DNA from: Leptolinea sp. HRD-7
Lineage (GTDB): Bacteria > Chloroflexota > Anaerolineae > Anaerolineales > Anaerolineaceae
Assembly (NCBI GenBank): GCA_024363285.1
Contig: AP024710.1
Coordinates: forward strand, 3,380,001-3,444,000
DNA: 64,000 bases
Direction: 5' to 3'
The first letter of the stretch is position 1; each line of letters begins with the position of its first letter. Both the position numbers and the translations under genes were made by a program. The notes beneath the pieces are model-generated. The model was given only the letters and a program-made list of their open reading frames with translations, searched no databases and was not told where the DNA came from. This document shows positions 1 through 8,573 of the stretch, piece after piece.

Positions 1-1042
1 GTTGCTCTTCAGCGAATTTCTGGTTTAACATGGTCCTTTCCTGCCGGTCAGTATTTTGGATTTGAAGCCGTTGTGCCAGCCTGCCGGCTTCTTCCGGTTC
101 AGCAGTCATCAACAACCGCAGTGCTTCCTGCGCCGATTCCATTCGTCCGGCTGCATTCAACCGGGGGCCAAGTTTGAAACCGATGTCGGCGGCTGTCAAA
201 TTCTCCGGCTGCCGGATATCCGCCACCATCATTAAAGAATAAACACCCTGACGCGGGTTAGTTTGCAGGCATTTCAAACCATTGCGAACAAGCACCCGGT
301 TTTCACCGGTCAACGGGGCGATATCCGAAACCGTTCCAAGCGCCACCAGGTCCAGCCATTGTTCCTTTTCAGATACCATCAAACCGAAATCCATGAACAA
401 CGCCTGTGCGATCTTGTAGGCAATCCCCACCCCGGCCAGTTCTTTATAGGGATATTCATCCCCAACCTGGCGCGGGCAGATCACCGCATCCGCCGCCGGG
501 ACTTCCGTCAACGGATGGTGGTGGTCGCTGATGATCAAATTAACACCCAATTCCCGGGCCACATCGGCTTCTTTTACAGACCGGATGCCGCAGTCTACTG
601 TAATGATCAACCGTTTTCCCTGCGAGGCAAGTTCTTTGACCGCTTCACAGTTCAATCCATATCCTTCGTCAAAACGGTTGGGAATATACGGTTCAACATT
701 TCCGCCGAGTGATTCCAAAGCCTGGACCAACAGCGCCGTTGCCGTCACACCGTCCACATCGTAATCACCATATACCACCATGGGCTCGTGGTCTCGAATG
801 GCATTCTTGATCAGGTCAACCGCTTCGCGCATCCCTTTCATCAGAAAAGGATCATATTCTTCCGTATTTACTTCTAAAAATGCATGTGCCTTTTCCGCCG
901 TGTCCAATCCGCGGTTGAACAGTATCTGACGGAAAGGTTTCGGATATTCCGCCAGTTCCGCATCTGCTTCAGGCGTGATAAATTTATTCGGTCCGACCCA
1001 GCGTTTTGGTTTTCTGCCATTATTCAATTGAGTGACTGTCAT
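1..1042 (-). CDS. recJ: RecJ single-stranded-DNA-specific exonuclease (C-terminus cut by window edge)
   Basis: 5'-3' single-strand exonuclease of recombination and mismatch/base-excision repair. I translated the minus strand from the ATG at 1042; the frame stays open to position 1, giving about 347 N-terminal residues of a protein that is usually 550-800. The DHH phosphoesterase core is visible: motif YGDYDVDG near residue 91, SDHHHP near residue 172, an AGVGIAYKIAQAL stretch, and a GPRLNAAGR segment near residue 270. These supply the Mn2+-binding aspartates and histidines. The DHHA1 and OB domains lie outside the window. The start codon overlaps the alr stop as TAATG, so the two genes are probably translationally coupled. 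Confidence 0.95.
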   Translation of the reverse strand, partial: MTVTQLNNGRKPKRWVGPNKFITPEADAELAEYPKPFRQILFNRGLDTAEKAHAFLEVNTEEYDPFLMKGMREAVDLIKNAIRDHEPMVVYGDYDVDGVTATALLVQALESLGGNVEPYIPNRFDEGYGLNCEAVKELASQGKRLIITVDCGIRSVKEADVARELGVNLIISDHHHPLTEVPAADAVICPRQVGDEYPYKELAGVGIAYKIAQALFMDFGLMVSEKEQWLDLVALGTVSDIAPLTGENRVLVRNGLKCLQTNPRQGVYSLMMVADIRQPENLTAADIGFKLGPRLNAAGRMESAQEALRLLMTAEPEEAGRLAQRLQIQNTDRQERTMLNQKFAEEQ

Positions 1043-2157
1043 TAATCATCCCTGTAAATACGAGGTAACCGCGCGGTTAAGCCACAGACGACTTCATAGG
1101 CTATTGTTCCCCAGGAATGAGCAATCATCTCCGCCGTTATCTTTCGGTTATCCTGTGAGCCTATTAGAACCACTTCGTCTTCCAATTGCGCTTCCGGAAT
1201 ATCATCCAGACTGACCATACACTGGTCCATACAGATAGACCCAAGCACGGGGGCATACTTTCCACGTATCAATACCCTGTTTCCATCCACTCGGCGGAAA
1301 CCGTCTGCGTAACCAACAGCAATTACTCCTATCCGCTCGGTTTTGGTGGTGGTGTACCGATGTCCGTAGCTCACGCCGCAGCCAGGAGGAACGTCTTTAA
1401 TAGAAATTAACCGGGTTTTCCATTGTAGTACCGGCGAAAAACCTTCGGGAAGAATGGCATCTTCCGCCGGATTAATACCGAACAGGGCAATACCGGGGCG
1501 GACCATGTCAAACCGGGCAGCCGGGAAAAAGAGCGATGCTGCCGAATTGGCGGCATGAACCTGCGGGGGAACAAGTCCCACCTGTTTCAATTCAGTCAGG
1601 AATGTATTAAACCGTCCCAATTGTTGCTCGGTCGTTCCCGCGTTGACTTCATCCGCCCGAGCGAAATGGGTAAACACACCATCCACCTGCAGGCCGGGCA
1701 GCGTTTTGAGCAATTTCATAAACTCCACACCCTGCTCCGCCGGCACGCCCAGCCGATTCATACCGGAATCGATCTTGGCATGAACATGGATCTTTCCGCC
1801 CAGGCGGACAGCTTCTTGAGAAAATGTCCGTGCGGTCACGGGATCAGAGATCGTAAGTGAAATATCTTCCGCCAGAGCGAAAGGGATATGGTCGGTCATC
1901 GCGCCGCCCATCACCAGCATTTTTCCGTGAATACCTTTTCGCCGAATGCGAAATGCTTCTTCCACCCGTGCCACACCACATATAGCCGCCCCGCCATACA
2001 AAGCCGCGCGTGCTATTTCAGCCAATCCGTGACCGTAGCCATTGGCTTTGATCACAGCCATCACCGGTTTTCCGGTGATCTCACTCATTTTTGCGATATT
2101 CCGTTTGAACGCCCCCAGATCTATTTCGAGCCAATCGGTATGATCGTTAATATTCAT
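1042..2157 (-). CDS. alr: Alanine racemase
   Basis: PLP enzyme converting L-Ala to D-Ala for peptidoglycan. The 371-residue protein starts MNINDHTDWLEIDL; the frame is open 252 nt further upstream, but that stretch is antisense to tgt and has no family resemblance, so the ATG at 2157 is chosen. The PLP-binding lysine is in AVIKANGYGHG (about residue 37) and the second catalytic base, Tyr, is in GCGVSYGHRY (about residue 266). MDQCMV and AYEVVCGL are typical C-terminal barrel motifs. It has no Shine-Dalgarno sequence and probably starts on a leaderless mRNA (see 2165-2193). recJ follows with a TAATG overlap. Confidence 0.97.
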   Translation of the reverse strand: MNINDHTDWLEIDLGAFKRNIAKMSEITGKPVMAVIKANGYGHGLAEIARAALYGGAAICGVARVEEAFRIRRKGIHGKMLVMGGAMTDHIPFALAEDISLTISDPVTARTFSQEAVRLGGKIHVHAKIDSGMNRLGVPAEQGVEFMKLLKTLPGLQVDGVFTHFARADEVNAGTTEQQLGRFNTFLTELKQVGLVPPQVHAANSAASLFFPAARFDMVRPGIALFGINPAEDAILPEGFSPVLQWKTRLISIKDVPPGCGVSYGHRYTTTKTERIGVIAVGYADGFRRVDGNRVLIRGKYAPVLGSICMDQCMVSLDDIPEAQLEDEVVLIGSQDNRKITAEMIAHSWGTIAYEVVCGLTARLPRIYRDD

Positions 2158-2164
2158 GTGCGGT

Positions 2165-2193
2165 AGTATATCCACACGGCAAAGATAACGCAA
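2165..2193 (-). promoter_or_regulatory. Candidate leaderless promoter of alr
   Basis: On the minus strand TTGCGT (2193-2188), 17 nt, then TATACT (2170-2165), then 7 nt to the alr ATG. The predicted transcription start falls on or next to the start codon, and no AGGAG-like sequence precedes it. A divergent TATAAT at 2207-2212 may serve tgt, although no good -35 is visible for it. Inference from sequence only. Confidence 0.5.
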
Positions 2194-2256
2194 GCACTCC
2201 TCAGTGTATAATCCAGATTCAGTCTGAAGAAACAAAGGATTAACGGACAAATTCGC

Positions 2257-3375
2257 ATGTCTGAACATTTTTCGTATGAATTGATCGCCCGAGACGGCCC
2301 CGCCCGTGCCGGCGTTTATCACACACCGCATGGCGATATTCCCACACCTATATTTGCCCCAGTGGGCACGCAGGCCACTGTTAAATCCATCACACCGGCG
2401 CAGCTGCACGAAATGGGCGCGTCATTGGTGTTGAGCAACACCTATCACCTGTATTTACGTCCCGGCGCGGAGCTGGTGGCAGAAATGGGCGGCCTGCATA
2501 AATTCATGCAGTGGCCCAACCCCATGTTGACCGATTCCGGCGGCTTTCAGGTCTTCTCACTGGCCGGCATCCGAAAGATCGACGCGGACGGCGCGACCTT
2601 CAAGAGTCACATCGATGGCTCCATGCACCGCCTGACTCCCGAAAAATCCATCGATATCCAGCAAAAACTGGGCGCCGATATCATCATGGTGTTCGATGAA
2701 TGCGCCCCGCCGCGCGACCGGGCGTACAACGAGCAGGCTCTGGAACGCACGACAGCCTGGGCCAGACGCTGCCTGGAAGCCAAAACACGCGCTGACCAGG
2801 CACTCTTCGGCATCGTTCAGGGCGGCATCTTCGATGACCTGCGGAAAAAATCCGCTGAATGGACGGCCTCGCAGCCATTTGATGGGCTGGCTATTGGCGG
2901 GCTTTCTGTGGGCGAAAGCAAGGAAGAAATGCACGCGGTATTGGATACCGTGGTTCCTCTGCTGCCTCCGGAAAAGCCGCGATATCTGATGGGAGTCGGC
3001 TCGCCCGAAGATCTGGTCAACGGCATCGCCCGGGGAATTGACATATTCGACTGTGTGCTGCCTACCCGATTAGCGCGTCATCAATCTGCCATGACCCTGC
3101 GTGGTCGGGTCAATATGCTGAACGCCATCCACTCCCGGGACCCACGCCCTATTGACGATACCTGCGAATGCTACACCTGCACGAATTTCAGCCGGGCGTA
3201 CATCCGCCATTTGATCTCCGCGCGTGAAATGCTGGCTTCTACCTTGATTTCCATTCATAATATCAGCACGCTGCTGCGGCTCGTACGCCTGTGCCGCGAA
3301 GCGATCATCGAACAGCGGTTTGAAGTTTTTGCTCACGATTTTCTTTCGCAGTACAATCATCCCAAACAAAAATGA
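2257..3375 (+). CDS. tgt: Queuine/preQ1 tRNA-guanine transglycosylase
   Basis: Replaces guanine-34 with the queuosine precursor in GUN-anticodon tRNAs. The 372 residues are normal length. Visible signatures are MLTDSGGFQVFSL (general-base Asp, about residue 93), the substrate-pocket segment FDECAPP, the nucleophile Asp in IFDCVLPTRLARHQ (about residue 268), and the zinc site CECYTC (about 306-311) with a downstream His. It faces away from alr with 99 nt between starts. uppP follows 8 nt downstream, so the two are probably co-transcribed. The Shine-Dalgarno sequence is poor. Confidence 0.97.
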   Translation: MSEHFSYELIARDGPARAGVYHTPHGDIPTPIFAPVGTQATVKSITPAQLHEMGASLVLSNTYHLYLRPGAELVAEMGGLHKFMQWPNPMLTDSGGFQVFSLAGIRKIDADGATFKSHIDGSMHRLTPEKSIDIQQKLGADIIMVFDECAPPRDRAYNEQALERTTAWARRCLEAKTRADQALFGIVQGGIFDDLRKKSAEWTASQPFDGLAIGGLSVGESKEEMHAVLDTVVPLLPPEKPRYLMGVGSPEDLVNGIARGIDIFDCVLPTRLARHQSAMTLRGRVNMLNAIHSRDPRPIDDTCECYTCTNFSRAYIRHLISAREMLASTLISIHNISTLLRLVRLCREAIIEQRFEVFAHDFLSQYNHPKQK

Positions 3376-3383
3376 GGTAATGA

Positions 3384-4205
3384 ATGACCTACTTTCAAGC
3401 CATCATCCTGGGCATCGTTCAGGGATTAACCGAATACCTGCCTGTTTCAAGTTCCGGCCATCTGGTTATTGTGCCATTCCTGTTGGGGTGGTCTTTCCCG
3501 GAAGACCAGGTTTTTGTTTTTGACGTTCTGGTTCAGCTTGGCACTTTGCTGGCTGTTATTGTGTATTTCTGGAAAGATCTGTGGGAGATCGCTTCCGCTT
3601 TTGTAAAAGGACTTATTGCTCGCAAACCTTTTGAAACGACCGAATCCCGCATGGGTTGGTTGATCATTCTGGCTTCCATTCCGGGAGGGCTGGCCGGTGT
3701 ATTGATCAAACCTCTGGTTGAAGCAACTTTTGCCAAACCGGTAGCTGTTGGATGGCTATTGTTTGTTACGGCAATCTTGTTGACCGCCGCCGAGTTCTTC
3801 GGGAAAAAAGACAAGGGATTTACGGGTATCAACTGGCTCGACGCGCTCCTGATCGGCGTCGGTCAGGCAGCTGCCATTTTCCCCGGCATATCCCGCTCCG
3901 GAGCGACCATCTCTGTTGGCCTGATACGCGGGATCAAACGCGCTGATGCCGCGAAATTCTCCTTCCTGATGTCTATCCCGATCATGCTGGCCGCCGGCCT
4001 TTACAGCGCGTTGGACCTGCCGGGAGTGGCCAACCTGTCATCTTTCCTTCCGGTAATGCTGGTTGCCACGGTTGTTGCTGCTATTGTCGGTTACCTGTCC
4101 ATTAAATGGTTGCTCTCTTATTTAACCCGCCGCCCGTTAACAGACTTTGCCATCTATTGCGCGGCCGCAGGAGCTCTGGTTCTGATTGTTTCCTTTATCC
4201 GCTAG
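3384..4205 (+). CDS. uppP: Undecaprenyl-diphosphate phosphatase (BacA/UppP)
   Basis: Integral membrane enzyme that recycles undecaprenyl pyrophosphate to the monophosphate lipid carrier for wall synthesis; overproduction gives bacitracin resistance in other bacteria. The 273 residues contain the family signatures QGLTEYLPVSSSGHL near the N-terminus and PGISRSGATISVGL in the second half, with the catalytic Glu and Arg, and about seven or eight hydrophobic segments. A GAGG Shine-Dalgarno lies 6 nt upstream of ATG. Its end overlaps the next reading frame by 20 nt. Confidence 0.97.
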   Translation: MTYFQAIILGIVQGLTEYLPVSSSGHLVIVPFLLGWSFPEDQVFVFDVLVQLGTLLAVIVYFWKDLWEIASAFVKGLIARKPFETTESRMGWLIILASIPGGLAGVLIKPLVEATFAKPVAVGWLLFVTAILLTAAEFFGKKDKGFTGINWLDALLIGVGQAAAIFPGISRSGATISVGLIRGIKRADAAKFSFLMSIPIMLAAGLYSALDLPGVANLSSFLPVMLVATVVAAIVGYLSIKWLLSYLTRRPLTDFAIYCAAAGALVLIVSFIR

Positions 4206-4965
4206 ACACTTCAGGTACATCTGGTACGGTGCGTTCTTTCTGCTGACAGCCTGTTCAACGGTAGCAGACCCGGCATTTGTCACTCCTGCCGCGTTCCGGG
4301 TTGAGGTTTCGCCGACACTGGAATACCTGTCTCCGGCCATTACCGCCTGTTCCATGCAGTATCCGGAGCTTCAATTGATACTGGAAGAAAAACCGAGCGG
4401 CGATATGGGCAAAACCGGCGCGGCAGTCTCTCTCTTCTGGGGTGAAAGCACCATCCCTTCCGGTGTTCGTGTATACCGCCTGGGGGCTGACAGGCTGGTG
4501 TATGCCGTGCATAAATCCAATCCACTGCAAAAGTTGACCTTCGATCAGGCCCTTCTAGTAGATCGCGGCAGTTTTACCTCATGGGCTGACGTGTACAAAT
4601 CTTTTTGCCCGGATTGCACCGCTGCTGAAACCTTTTTGGCTTCTCCGGTTGAGGTTTGGCGTTATTCCCCGGGATCAGATGTGTACGCCGGGATAGCCGG
4701 GTTGTCACCCGATGCGATAAACGCACCATTCGGCCGAATCTGGCTGGCGCCTTCTGCCCGCACGCTTTCAGAGATCATAACCAATAATCCGGCTGCCATA
4801 GGTTGGCTTCCTTACCGTTGGTTGAATGAGAATTTGAAAGAGATATCACTGGAAGAAATTGACCCAGGCCGGCAGGTTATTCCGGTGATCGCCGTCACGC
4901 CCGGAGACCCCGAGCCGGTTGTCAGCCATTGGCTTAAATGCCTGCAATCTTCCTTCGGGAATTGA
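4186..4965 (+). CDS. Lipoprotein resembling a periplasmic binding protein
   Basis: A 259-residue protein beginning at a TTG inside the end of uppP. It has a basic-hydrophobic leader and lipobox FLLTAC (Cys about residue 22), so it should be a lipid-anchored exported protein. The remainder has a PstS/type-2 binding-protein look: VYRLGADRLVYAVHKSNPL (residues about 98-116) and ITNNPAAIGWLPYRW (about 204-218) resemble the hinge strands of phosphate/tungstate-type binding proteins. No permease or ATPase gene is adjacent, so a sensory or orphan binding role is as likely as transport. The start is uncertain; coupling to uppP by overlap is the reason for choosing it. Confidence 0.7.
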   Translation: MFPLSARHFRYIWYGAFFLLTACSTVADPAFVTPAAFRVEVSPTLEYLSPAITACSMQYPELQLILEEKPSGDMGKTGAAVSLFWGESTIPSGVRVYRLGADRLVYAVHKSNPLQKLTFDQALLVDRGSFTSWADVYKSFCPDCTAAETFLASPVEVWRYSPGSDVYAGIAGLSPDAINAPFGRIWLAPSARTLSEIITNNPAAIGWLPYRWLNENLKEISLEEIDPGRQVIPVIAVTPGDPEPVVSHWLKCLQSSFGN

Positions 4966-5002
4966 CAAAGTCTTTTTAATAGACAGATAACTGTCCATTT
5001 TT

Positions 5003-6340
5003 TCAGGCAATTTCAAGGTAATGCTCCAATTCCCATTCAGATACATGCAAACGATATTCATCCCATTCTGCCCACTTTTCACGCATGAAAGCTTCAAATA
5101 AATAACCGCCCAGAGCTCCCTTAAGTACGGAATCGCGATCCAATTCTGTCAACGCTTCTGCCAAAGACCCGGGCAACGCCCCGATCTTCATACGAGAGCG
5201 TTCTTTCTCGGTCATTTCAAAAATATTGACATTATTCAACGGGTTTGGCGCCGCCATCTTCTGGTCGATCCCATCAAGCCCTGCCGCCAGAATAGCCGTA
5301 AAGGCCAGATACGGATTGCACGATGGATCCGGACAGCGTAATTCGGCGCGTACGGCACTATCCATTCCCGGAGTGTATCGGGGAATACGGATCAATGCGG
5401 ACCGGTTTGTCTGCGCCCATCCAATATATACCGGTGCTTCATACCCCGGAACCAACCGTTTATACGAATTCACAGTGGGTGCTACGATTCCTGAAAGCGC
5501 TCTGGCATGTTTTAATTGTCCCCCAATAAATTGGTGTGCCAGCGGAGATAACTTGAACTCATTTCGCGCGTCAAAGAACAAGTTCACACCCTTTTCATTA
5601 AATAGAGATTGGTGAATATGCATTCCGGAGCCATTCACTCCCACCAGAGGTTTGGGCATGAAAGAAGCGATCAATCCATGCTGCGCGGCTATTGCCTTGA
5701 CGGTATATTTCAGAGTTAAAACATTATCGGCTGTGCGCAGCGCGTCATCATATTTAAAATCAATCTCATGCTGCCCCAGGGCAACTTCATGGTGTCCAAC
5801 CTCCACTTCAAATCCCATAGAAGCCAGAGCGCCCATCAATTCCGTGCGCACTTGAACTGCTTCATCATTGGGGGAAAAATCAAAGTACCCCCCCACATCA
5901 TGGGGAACCGGGTGAACCACATCTCCTCCGTTGCGCCGGAAAAGGAAAAATTCAGGTTCAGGCCCAACTTTAAAAACGAAACCTCTTTTACGAGTTTCTT
6001 CCGTTTTACGTTTCAGAAGACCACGAGGATCACCGGCAAACGGTTCACCATCCGGTGTAAAAATATCACAGATGACCCGCGCGCGCTTCATTTCAACCGG
6101 CGTCCATGGAAGTACGGCATAGGTATCCAGATCAAGCCTTAAATGCATGTCACTTTCCTGGATGCGGGTAAAACCTTCCACAGATGACCCGTCAAACCAT
6201 ACACCTTCATTCAATGCGGTTTCCAACCGGTTGATCGGTGCATCGACGGACTTCACAGCTCCGCTAACATCAGTAAACTGATACGAAATGAACTTCACTC
6301 CGTCAGCCTGAACGCGTTCCAACAATTCCTTCTTGTCCAT
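5003..6340 (-). CDS. glnA: Glutamine synthetase, type I
   Basis: ATP-dependent condensation of glutamate and ammonia; dodecameric cytosolic enzyme. 445 residues from the ATG at 6340, chosen because AGGAGC lies about 8 nt upstream; the frame extends eight codons further without a ribosome site. Signatures: the beta-grasp N-domain with WFDGSSVEGF, the metal/glutamate site NGSGMHIHQSL, the flap NSYKRLVPGYEAP, and RIPRY. The length and the absence of the roughly 25-residue insertion fit the GSI-alpha class, which is controlled by feedback and not by adenylylation. It stands alone; the upstream gene on the same strand is 238 nt away, with a perfect palindrome between them. Confidence 0.97.
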   Translation of the reverse strand: MDKKELLERVQADGVKFISYQFTDVSGAVKSVDAPINRLETALNEGVWFDGSSVEGFTRIQESDMHLRLDLDTYAVLPWTPVEMKRARVICDIFTPDGEPFAGDPRGLLKRKTEETRKRGFVFKVGPEPEFFLFRRNGGDVVHPVPHDVGGYFDFSPNDEAVQVRTELMGALASMGFEVEVGHHEVALGQHEIDFKYDDALRTADNVLTLKYTVKAIAAQHGLIASFMPKPLVGVNGSGMHIHQSLFNEKGVNLFFDARNEFKLSPLAHQFIGGQLKHARALSGIVAPTVNSYKRLVPGYEAPVYIGWAQTNRSALIRIPRYTPGMDSAVRAELRCPDPSCNPYLAFTAILAAGLDGIDQKMAAPNPLNNVNIFEMTEKERSRMKIGALPGSLAEALTELDRDSVLKGALGGYLFEAFMREKWAEWDEYRLHVSEWELEHYLEIA

Positions 6341-6521
6341 CTTTCTGCTCCTGCGAACTAACAAAAAGAAAACGCATTATATATGTTTGATTGGGAGGTA
6401 AATGACAAAATAATTGCCGGAATAACCAACCTTGATCCCTCAGGTGGATAAGCCGGTATCTTTACCAGAGATATCAGAAATGGTAGCACAGGCAGGGTAG
6501 AACCGTCAACAATTCGAATAG

Positions 6522-6551
6522 CGAAAATCTGACAATATTGTCAGATTTTCG
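6522..6551. repeat. Perfect 30-bp palindrome between the Rossmann-MCP gene and glnA
   Basis: The 30 bases from 6522 to 6551 (CGAAAATCTGACAAT and its exact reverse complement) form a palindrome with no spacer. It lies 27 nt past the stop of the 6579-7232 gene and about 180 nt upstream of the glnA start. It has only a short T run, so it is a poor intrinsic terminator, but it could still end the upstream transcript. A dimeric-regulator operator is the alternative. Confidence 0.6.
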
Positions 6552-6578
6552 TATTTAGAGGGTTTTTCTAATCCAGAT

Positions 6579-7232
6579 TTAATGTAGCTTACTTAATGAG
6601 ACATCGATTTGAGCTGAAGTCGTCCGAATCGACTGCGTGATCTGTTCCATCGACCTGGCAATTTCGCGGACTGAATCTGTCAGTTTGCTCATTTGTTCGG
6701 CCACAAGCGCGAATCCCCGGCCGGCTTCTCCGACCCGGGCAGCTTCGATACGGGCATTTATGGTCAAAAGACGCATTTCTGATGTGACATTTTCTATTTG
6801 TCCGATCATGGATTCTGTGTCATTAATATTGTTGACGATAGTATGCTTTATAGCATCGACTTCTCCGGATACAGACCCACACATCTTCCGGTTGTTTTCA
6901 TCGATCACCTGCAAGACTACGAAAGCCATATTATGAGTGATCAATTCACCGGAGGAACCATTCATCTTTTCTTTAAGTACCTCAACCACCTTTTCTGAAC
7001 CGGTCACTTCAAGAACAAAATCCGTTTTCCGTTCCAATGCGCGGTCGATTGAATCAAATACCTCAACATTCGCTTTTCTTGCTTCCACAATCGCCATAGC
7101 CTGCGAATCGCGGTCAACCACATATGCAACCTGAGCGATATTGCTTTGCGAAAACAATCTGTAAAGGTCAAGGCCTACTTTTCCTCCACCAATAATCCCT
7201 ACGGACAATTTTTGAGATGTATCGGGTGACAT
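6579..7232 (-). CDS. Fusion of a Rossmann NAD(P)-binding domain with a chemoreceptor signalling tip
   Basis: 217 residues from the ATG at 7232, preceded by AAGGGGA at a spacing of about 6. Residues about 9-110 look like the N-terminal nucleotide-binding domain of Gfo/Idh, aspartate or homoserine dehydrogenases: LSVGIIGGGKVGLDLYRLF, then a strand ending VVDRD and an LEVTGSEKVVEVLKEKM segment. The catalytic domain of those enzymes is absent. From about residue 125 the chain becomes helical and carries the methyl-accepting chemotaxis hairpin tip, INARIEAARVGEAGRGFAL followed by VAEQMSKL. There is no membrane segment, so this would be a cytosolic protein. It may couple a bound nucleotide or redox state to a CheA/CheW-like array; no che gene cluster is in the window. 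It is divergent from recA. Confidence 0.75.
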   Translation of the reverse strand: MSPDTSQKLSVGIIGGGKVGLDLYRLFSQSNIAQVAYVVDRDSQAMAIVEARKANVEVFDSIDRALERKTDFVLEVTGSEKVVEVLKEKMNGSSGELITHNMAFVVLQVIDENNRKMCGSVSGEVDAIKHTIVNNINDTESMIGQIENVTSEMRLLTINARIEAARVGEAGRGFALVAEQMSKLTDSVREIARSMEQITQSIRTTSAQIDVSLSKLH

Positions 7233-7360
7233 GTCTTCCCCTTCTTTCAAATAACCCCAAACCCAAAATTTTTACTGGCAGCCTTGTGACCGTATTTTTC
7301 TTCCAGTGATACTAATAATAGTAGATATAGTGGTTCTTTCCAACAGGGTAATTTCACGAA

Positions 7361-7396
7361 AGTTCACTTTTCAACTGAAAAGAGTTCACTTTTCAA
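7361..7396 (+). repeat. Tandem 14-bp direct repeat upstream of recA (candidate operator)
   Basis: AGTTCACTTTTCAA occurs at 7361-7374 and again, identical, at 7383-7396. The spacing is 22 bp, which is two helical turns. The first copy also takes part in an inverted repeat, TTTTCA-AC-TGAAAA (7368-7381). The repeats lie 28-63 nt upstream of the recA -35 box. They could bind a regulator of recA or of the divergent gene. They do not match the GAAC-N4-GTTC LexA box of Gram-positives. Confidence 0.5.
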
Positions 7397-7423
7397 TTTC
7401 AAATAACATGAAATAATTTTTTC

Positions 7424-7451
7424 TTGACATTTAGAACAATAATGCTATACT
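7424..7451 (+). promoter_or_regulatory. recA promoter
   Basis: TTGACA (7424-7429), a 16-nt spacer, and TATACT (7446-7451). The predicted start is near 7458, leaving a leader of about 20 nt that contains the recA Shine-Dalgarno AGGAG. This is one of the best -35/-10 pairs in the window. Confidence 0.75.
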
Positions 7452-7478
7452 GAAACAATCACTACACAGGAGAAAATT

Positions 7479-8573
7479 ATGGCCCGCAAATCTGGCGCGA
7501 ATGAAGCAACCGGTAATATCCCCATGCCGTCCTCCATGGATGAAGCCCGCCGGGCTGTTTTAGAAAAAGCGTTATCAGATATTACAAAACGGTATGGTGA
7601 AGGCTCGATCATGCGTATGGGTGAAGCACACCACATGGCCGTGGAAGCTATCCCCACCGGTTCTCTTTCATTGGATATCGCTCTCGGTGTTGGCGGCATT
7701 CCACGTGGACGCATCACAGAGATTTTCGGGCCTGAATCTTCCGGCAAGACTACTATTTGTCAGCATATTGTGGCTGAAGCTCAGAAACTGGGTGGAACCG
7801 CTGCCTATATTGACATGGAACACGCTCTCGACCCTGCCTACGCGGCACATTGTGGTGTTGATGTGGACAGCCTGCTGATCTCCCAACCAGATACCGGTGA
7901 ACAGGCTCTGGAAATTGCCGAAACCCTGGTACGCTCCGGTGCCGTAGAACTTGTGGTGGTTGACTCCGTTGCCGCGCTGGTTCCGCGGGCTGAAATTGAA
8001 GGTGATATGGGCGACGCGTCTATGGGCATGCAGGCACGGTTGATGTCTCAGGCACTGCGCAAACTATCCGGCGCGATTAACCAGACCAAAACCGCCATGA
8101 TCTTCACCAACCAGCTCCGCCAGAAGATCGGCGTGATGTTCGGAAACCCTGAAACTACTCCCGGCGGTCTGGCGCTTAAATTCTACGCCTCTGTCCGCCT
8201 GGATACCCGCCGAATCCAGAATATCAAGACCGGTGACGAAGTAACCGGCAGCCGCACTCGAGTGAAAGTTGTCAAGAACAAAGTGGCGCCTCCCTTCCGT
8301 ACCGCCGAATTTGATATCATGTACAACCAGGGTATCTCTAAAACCGGCGATATTCTTGACCTGGCTACCCAGTTGGATATTGTCACCAAACGCGGCGCCT
8401 TCTTTTCGTATGGAGATGTTCGCCTCGGGCAGGGACGTGAAAACGCGAAAGAGTTCCTGCAGCAAAACCCGGAACTCACGAAAGAAATCGATCAGGCCGT
8501 TCGTCAACGCGCGTTGGGAGGCGACCTCCCCCTGGCTTTAAGTAGTGACAGTGATGATGGTGGTGAAGTCTAA
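7479..8573 (+). CDS. recA: Recombinase A
   Basis: ATP-dependent strand-exchange protein and SOS co-protease. 364 residues, full length. Walker A is GPESSGKTT (about residues 84-92), Walker B is [10 protein letters not shown], and the L1/L2 DNA-binding loops are present, including the [20 protein letters not shown] segment. The C-terminal acidic tail ends [13 protein letters not shown] lies upstream of the ATG. Its 3' end overlaps the next reading frame by up to 29 nt. Regulation is suggested by the strong promoter and the tandem repeat upstream. Confidence 0.99.
   Translation: MARKSGANEATGNIPMPSSMDEARRAVLEKALSDITKRYGEGSIMRMGEAHHMAVEAIPTGSLSLDIALGVGGIPRGRITEIFGPESSGKTTICQHIVAEAQKLGGTAAYIDMEHALDPAYAAHCGVDVDSLLISQPDTGEQALEIAETLVRSGAVELVVVDSVAALVPRAEIEGDMGDASMGMQARLMSQALRKLSGAINQTKTAMIFTNQLRQKIGVMFGNPETTPGGLALKFYASVRLDTRRIQNIKTGDEVTGSRTRVKVVKNKVAPPFRTAEFDIMYNQGISKTGDILDLATQLDIVTKRGAFFSYGDVRLGQGRENAKEFLQQNPELTKEIDQAVRQRALGGDLPLALSSDSDDGGEV

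Noticed and set aside
2158-2409. 84-residue N-terminal extension of alanine racemase
   Set aside because: Overlaps the tgt start antisense, has no similarity to the family, and the ATG at 2157 has its own promoter.
6522-6551. GlnR/TnrA-type site for glnA
   Set aside because: The TGACAAT-ATTGTCA core only loosely resembles those motifs and the site is about 180 nt from the start codon.
7361-7396. Gram-positive LexA box at recA
   Set aside because: No GAAC-N4-GTTC arrangement; only GTTC half-like pieces in direct orientation.
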